Source: JANNHK01 sp034408875
GTDB taxonomy: Bacteria > Actinomycetota > Acidimicrobiia > IMCC26256 > PALSA-610
Length of the DNA stretch: 11,599 nt
Assembly: GCA_034408875.1 (NCBI GenBank)
Contig: JAWXCJ010000334.1
Location: forward strand, 1 to 11,599
Direction of reading: 5' to 3'
In this document: in pieces, positions 8,629 to 11,599 of the stretch
How the letters are laid out: every line of letters starts with the position of its first letter
Numbering within the stretch: the stretch's first letter is position 1
Position numbers and translations under genes: made by a program
Notes under the pieces: model-generated
The model's input: only the letters and a program-made list of their open reading frames with translations
What the model was told of the DNA's origin: nothing
Database searches by the model: none

Positions 8629-9135
8629 GTGCAACGGGTACTCGTGCTCGCGATGGTCGCCGTCGCGGCGGTGGCCGGCTGCTCGGGCGACGACAACGAC
8701 GGGGCGGCGCCGTCCACGACGTTCGCCCCGAGCGACGCCTCCGATTGGGACCCGGCCGCGCTCGCGACCGCGGAAGGCCTCGCCGACCAATTGCGCGCCG
8801 GCGACATTGCCTGCGATACCTACGAGGCGTTCAACTTCCCGTTGATCGCCGACGACTACGAAGGCCGCTTGCCCGTCCCCGACGCGATGAGCGAGTGCAT
8901 CTCGAACGGCGAGAACCTCACATTCGAAATCTTCCTTGACGACGACGGTGCCGCCTCGTTCACCGAAGCCAAGATCACGTCGATCTGCAAAGGCGTGACG
9001 CAACGGTCGATCCCGTTCGAAGGGCTTTCCTACGTACGCGGCGACGGCTGGATCATCACGCCCGACACCGAGGCCACGGCCGACGCCATCGCGGAGGTAC
9101 TCGACGCCGAAGCGCACCTCGAGACGTGCGACTGA
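8629..9135 (+). CDS. Small acidic lipoprotein, unknown function
   Basis: GTG 8629 follows AGGGAGA with 4 bases of spacing, a good ribosome-binding site. The 168-residue product begins MQRVLVLAMVAVAAVAGC, a lipoprotein signal with lipobox AVAGC and lipidated Cys18. An acidic Asp/Ser linker (SGDDNDGAAPSTTFAPSD) follows. The remainder is an acidic globular domain with four cysteines (C62, C90, C120, C167) that could form two disulfides. It has no motif I recognise. It is preceded by a strong terminator and a 13-bp tandem repeat, so it probably has its own promoter. It converges on the next lipoprotein gene with a 12-base gap. Confidence 0.83.
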   Translation: MQRVLVLAMVAVAAVAGCSGDDNDGAAPSTTFAPSDASDWDPAALATAEGLADQLRAGDIACDTYEAFNFPLIADDYEGRLPVPDAMSECISNGENLTFEIFLDDDGAASFTEAKITSICKGVTQRSIPFEGLSYVRGDGWIITPDTEATADAIAEVLDAEAHLETCD

Positions 9136-9147
9136 CGGCGCCGGCGG

Positions 9148-9750
9148 TTACGCCGCTTCGAGGCACGTGAAGACGAACTGGCGGATCTCGACGAGCTGCT
9201 CCTCGGTCATGTCCTCGAGTTGCGTCGAGCTCACGATGTCGCCCGGGCCGCACCCGAGGCGCACGCCGTCGGCGAGGGTGACCGCGACCCCGCCCAGGAA
9301 CGGTTCGCTCGGGCCCGCCCACACGATGATGCCGCGTTCCTCGTCGACGAACACCGGCTCGGCGGCGCTGCCGTCGGCGAACCCGAACTCGGCCTCGGCG
9401 ATCTCGTCGGGGATTATGCCGACGAGGATGTCGAAGGCGCCGGTCGCCGGGGTTCCGAACGGGAACTCCGAGTTGAAGTCGCGGGGAAGTTCGTCGTCGA
9501 CGGGCGGGCGGCATTCGGTGTCGCTCAGGAGTTGCTCGACCTCGGGCTCGGTGTCGAGGTGCCAGCACGTGCCGCCGTCGACGTCGGGGTCCGGTTGGCT
9601 CGACAGCGTCCATGTGAGCCCGTCGGACTCGCCGCTCGCGACTTCGGTGTAGCCGGCGGGCGGTTCGATCCCGGCGTCGTCGTCGCCGCTACAGGCCACG
9701 CCGACCGTGACGGCGACACAGCACACAAACGTGGAGAAAAAGAGGCGCAC
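9148..9750 (-). CDS. Small acidic lipoprotein, unknown function
   Basis: The frame stays open far upstream through the complement of metH, but the coding start is taken as GTG 9750-9748. That start gives MRLFFSTFVCCVAVTVGVAC, a lipoprotein signal with lipobox GVAC and lipidated Cys20. The 200-residue product continues with SGDDDAGIEPPAGYTEV and an acidic, beta-rich domain with four cysteines (C62, C80, C167, C196). No Shine-Dalgarno is visible. GATGAT lies 6 bases before the GTG and could be a poor -10 of a leaderless transcript. Like the neighbouring lipoprotein it has CSGDD after the lipid site and four downstream cysteines, but I see no clear homology between the two domains. It is divergent from metH with a 60-base gap. 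Confidence 0.82.
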   Translation of the reverse strand: MRLFFSTFVCCVAVTVGVACSGDDDAGIEPPAGYTEVASGESDGLTWTLSSQPDPDVDGGTCWHLDTEPEVEQLLSDTECRPPVDDELPRDFNSEFPFGTPATGAFDILVGIIPDEIAEAEFGFADGSAAEPVFVDEERGIIVWAGPSEPFLGGVAVTLADGVRLGCGPGDIVSSTQLEDMTEEQLVEIRQFVFTCLEAA

Positions 9751-9798
9751 GGGGCCATCATCGCGAAAACGGGTTCCCTCGGCCCGTCGCGGGCCGCG

Positions 9799-9804
9799 TA
9801 GCCT
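9799..9804 (+). promoter_or_regulatory. Putative -10 element of a leaderless metH promoter
   Basis: TAGCCT (fits TANNNT) is followed by GGTGCG and then ATG 9811, so a transcript would start at the start codon. No Shine-Dalgarno is visible before this ATG. No convincing -35 was found. The spacing parallels that upstream of pepA. Confidence 0.42.
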
Positions 9805-9810
9805 GGTGCG

Positions 9811-11599
9811 ATGCCCGATCCCCGAGGCGCCGCCGCCACCCCCGTCGGCAGCGGTGCAGTGAGTCCCTTCCTCGACGCCCTCCGGGAGCGCGTCGTGGTG
9901 TTCGACGGCGCCTTCGGCACGTGGATGCAAGGCCACGACCTCGGACCCGACGATTTCGGCGGGTTGGCGCTCGAAGGCTGCAACGAGAACCTGGTGCTGA
10001 CGCGGCCCGATCTCGTCGGCCAGATGCACGCCGAATTCTTCGAAGCCGGATGCGACGCCGTCGAAACCGCGACGTTCGGTGCGTTCCCGCTCGTGCTCAA
10101 CGAATACCAAATCCCCGAGAAGACGTTCGAGATCAACCAGCGCGCGGCGGCCATCGCTCGGGAGGTCGCGTCGTCGTACTCGACCCCCGACAAGCCCCGC
10201 TGGGTCATCGGGTCGATCGGGCCGGGCACGAAGCTCCCATCGCTCGGACACATCCGTTACGACGCGCTGCGCGACAACTATGAGGCGCAGGTCGAGGGTC
10301 TGCTCGCGGGCGGCATCGACATCCTGCTCGTCGAAACGGTCTACGACCTTCTGCAGGGCAAAGCCGCCATCAACGGCGCCCGCCGCGCGATGGCGAAGGC
10401 CGGCGTACTGCTGCCGCTGATCGTGCAGGTGACGGTCGAGACGACCGGGCGCATGCTCGTCGGCAGCGAGATCGGCGCCGCCCTGACCGCACTCGAAGCG
10501 ATGCGCCCCGACGTCATCGGCATGAACTGCGCAACCGGTCCCGGCGAGATGACCGAACATCTGCGCTACCTCGCGCAGCACGCGCGCACGTTCCTGTCGT
10601 GCCTGCCGAACGCGGGGTTGCCGTCGATCGTCAACGGGCACACGCACTACGACCTCACGCCCGACCTGCTCGCCGACGCGCACGAACGGTTCGTCACCGA
10701 GTTCGGCCTCAACGTCGTCGGCGGCTGTTGCGGAACGACGCCGGAGCATCTTCTCGCGGTGACGACACGGCTGGGCGTGCGCGCCCCGGTCGTGCGGACC
10801 GTGGAGTTCGAGCCGGGTTGCTCGTCGATCTACTCGCACGTGCCGTTCCGCCAGGAGCTCGCGTACCTCGCGGTCGGCGAGCGCACGAACGCGAACGGGT
10901 CGCGCAAGTTCCGCGACGCGATGCTCGAGTCCGACTGGGACACGTGCGTGCAAATGGCGCGCGAACAGGTGAAGGAAGGCGCGCACGTGCTCGACGTGTG
11001 CGTCGACTACGTCGGCCGAGACGGCGCCATCGACATGGACGAAGTAGCCGGGCGGTTCGCGACGCAGGCGAGCCTGCCGCTGGTGTTCGACTCCACGGAA
11101 CCGCCCGTCGTCGAGGCCGGGCTGATGCACCACGGCGGCAAGGCGATCCTCAACTCCGCCAACCTCGAAGAAGGCGAAGAAGACGGCAAGCGCATGGACC
11201 GCGTGTTCCGGCTCGCGGCCGAGTACGGCGCCGCGGTCATCTGCCTCACCATCGACGAAGTGGGCCAGGCCCGCGATGTCGAGTGGAAGCTGCGCGTCGC
11301 GCGGCGCATCTACGACATCGCCACGCAGAAGTACGGCATCGACCCCTCGGACCTGATCTTCGATCCGCTCACGTTCCCGCTGTCGACCGGTGACGACGAC
11401 CTGCGGCGCGACGCGATGGAGACCATCGAGGCGATCCGCCGCATCAAGGCCGAACTGCCGGGCGCGTCGACGATCCTCGGCCTGTCGAACGTGTCGTTCG
11501 GGTTGGCGCCCGCGTCCCGACACGTGCTGAACAGCGTGTTCCTGCACGAGTGCCGCGCGGCCGGCCTCGACGCGGCCATCGTGCACGCGGCCCGCATCA
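9811..11599 (+). CDS. metH: Cobalamin-dependent methionine synthase, N-terminal half (3' end outside window)
   Basis: MetH transfers a methyl group from 5-methyltetrahydrofolate, through cobalamin, to homocysteine, forming methionine in the cytoplasm. The frame is open from ATG 9811 to the right edge (596 residues); full-length enzymes run to roughly 1,150-1,250. The homocysteine-binding domain (about 18-325) shows FDGAFGTWMQ, GSIGPGTKLPSLG (134-146), and the three zinc-ligand cysteines: Cys240 in GMNCATGP, then Cys306 and Cys307 in GGCCGTTPEH. The pterin (methyltetrahydrofolate)-binding domain begins near 352 with VGERTNANGSRKF and continues through LDVCVDYVGRDG, VFDSTEP and GLSNVSFGL. The cobalamin-binding and S-adenosylmethionine activation domains would lie beyond the window. 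The first 17 residues are low-complexity; GTG 9859 (VSPFLDALRERVVV) is an alternative start closer to the usual family N-terminus. No cobalamin riboswitch fits in the 60-base upstream gap. Confidence 0.96.
   Translation, partial: MPDPRGAAATPVGSGAVSPFLDALRERVVVFDGAFGTWMQGHDLGPDDFGGLALEGCNENLVLTRPDLVGQMHAEFFEAGCDAVETATFGAFPLVLNEYQIPEKTFEINQRAAAIAREVASSYSTPDKPRWVIGSIGPGTKLPSLGHIRYDALRDNYEAQVEGLLAGGIDILLVETVYDLLQGKAAINGARRAMAKAGVLLPLIVQVTVETTGRMLVGSEIGAALTALEAMRPDVIGMNCATGPGEMTEHLRYLAQHARTFLSCLPNAGLPSIVNGHTHYDLTPDLLADAHERFVTEFGLNVVGGCCGTTPEHLLAVTTRLGVRAPVVRTVEFEPGCSSIYSHVPFRQELAYLAVGERTNANGSRKFRDAMLESDWDTCVQMAREQVKEGAHVLDVCVDYVGRDGAIDMDEVAGRFATQASLPLVFDSTEPPVVEAGLMHHGGKAILNSANLEEGEEDGKRMDRVFRLAAEYGAAVICLTIDEVGQARDVEWKLRVARRIYDIATQKYGIDPSDLIFDPLTFPLSTGDDDLRRDAMETIEAIRRIKAELPGASTILGLSNVSFGLAPASRHVLNSVFLHECRAAGLDAAIVHAARI

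Noticed and set aside
9142..9155. CGGCG-GTTA-CGCCG hairpin between the two convergent lipoprotein genes
   Set aside because: The 5-bp stem overlaps the stop codon of the minus-strand gene, has no U-tract, and is easily expected by chance at this GC content.
9751..9810. Possible cobalamin riboswitch upstream of metH
   Set aside because: Only 60 bases separate it from the divergent gene and no B12-box-like sequence is visible.
9751..11586. Upstream extension of the minus-strand lipoprotein frame across metH
   Set aside because: The upstream part is the complement of metH and has no domain signal; the lipoprotein signal peptide starts cleanly at GTG 9750.

Overview
This GC-rich window looks like chromosomal DNA of a high-GC actinobacterium, most likely of the Acidimicrobiia. 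Three things point there: strong third-position G/C bias, frequent GTG starts, and the GYWLVASDGGIFTFG-type repeat fused to an L,D-transpeptidase, which I associate with that class. The taxonomic call is inference; there is no rRNA or tRNA gene to anchor it. I see no mobile element, CRISPR array or phage gene.

Layout. The left part (1-3663, all +) is a cell-envelope block: the 3' end of a Calx-beta repeat gene, a secreted propeller-repeat/YkuD L,D-transpeptidase, and a second secreted protein with a Thr-rich linker and three Calx-beta domains. Convergent to it (3677-6747, -) is a two-gene unit: pepA (M17 leucyl aminopeptidase) followed, with a 4-base GTGA overlap, by a lipoprotein joining a type-1 copper cupredoxin domain to a right-handed beta-helix. 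A divergent intergenic region (6748-7036) holds a probable leaderless pepA promoter, a 7-bp inverted repeat, and a structured leader for the next gene. That gene (7037-8518, +) encodes a large secreted protein of unknown function and ends in a very strong UUCG-loop hairpin. Next come three copies of a 13-bp tandem repeat, a small lipoprotein gene (8629-9135, +), a convergent small lipoprotein gene (9148-9750, -), and the first half of metH, cobalamin-dependent methionine synthase (9811 to the right edge, +).

How the genes relate. Six of the eight genes encode proteins that are, or probably are, exported (Calx-beta proteins, transpeptidase, copper lipoprotein, large surface protein, two lipoproteins). 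pepA and metH are ordinary cytoplasmic housekeeping genes set among them. The cupredoxin/beta-helix lipoprotein is translationally coupled to pepA, but no functional link between the two is evident.

No clear new multi-gene system is visible. The best leads are the copper/beta-helix fusion with an extra CDPC motif, the alternating complementary segments in the leader at 6955-7009, the inverted repeat at 6781-6806, and the ATG-TCG-TAG tandem repeats at 8582-8620.
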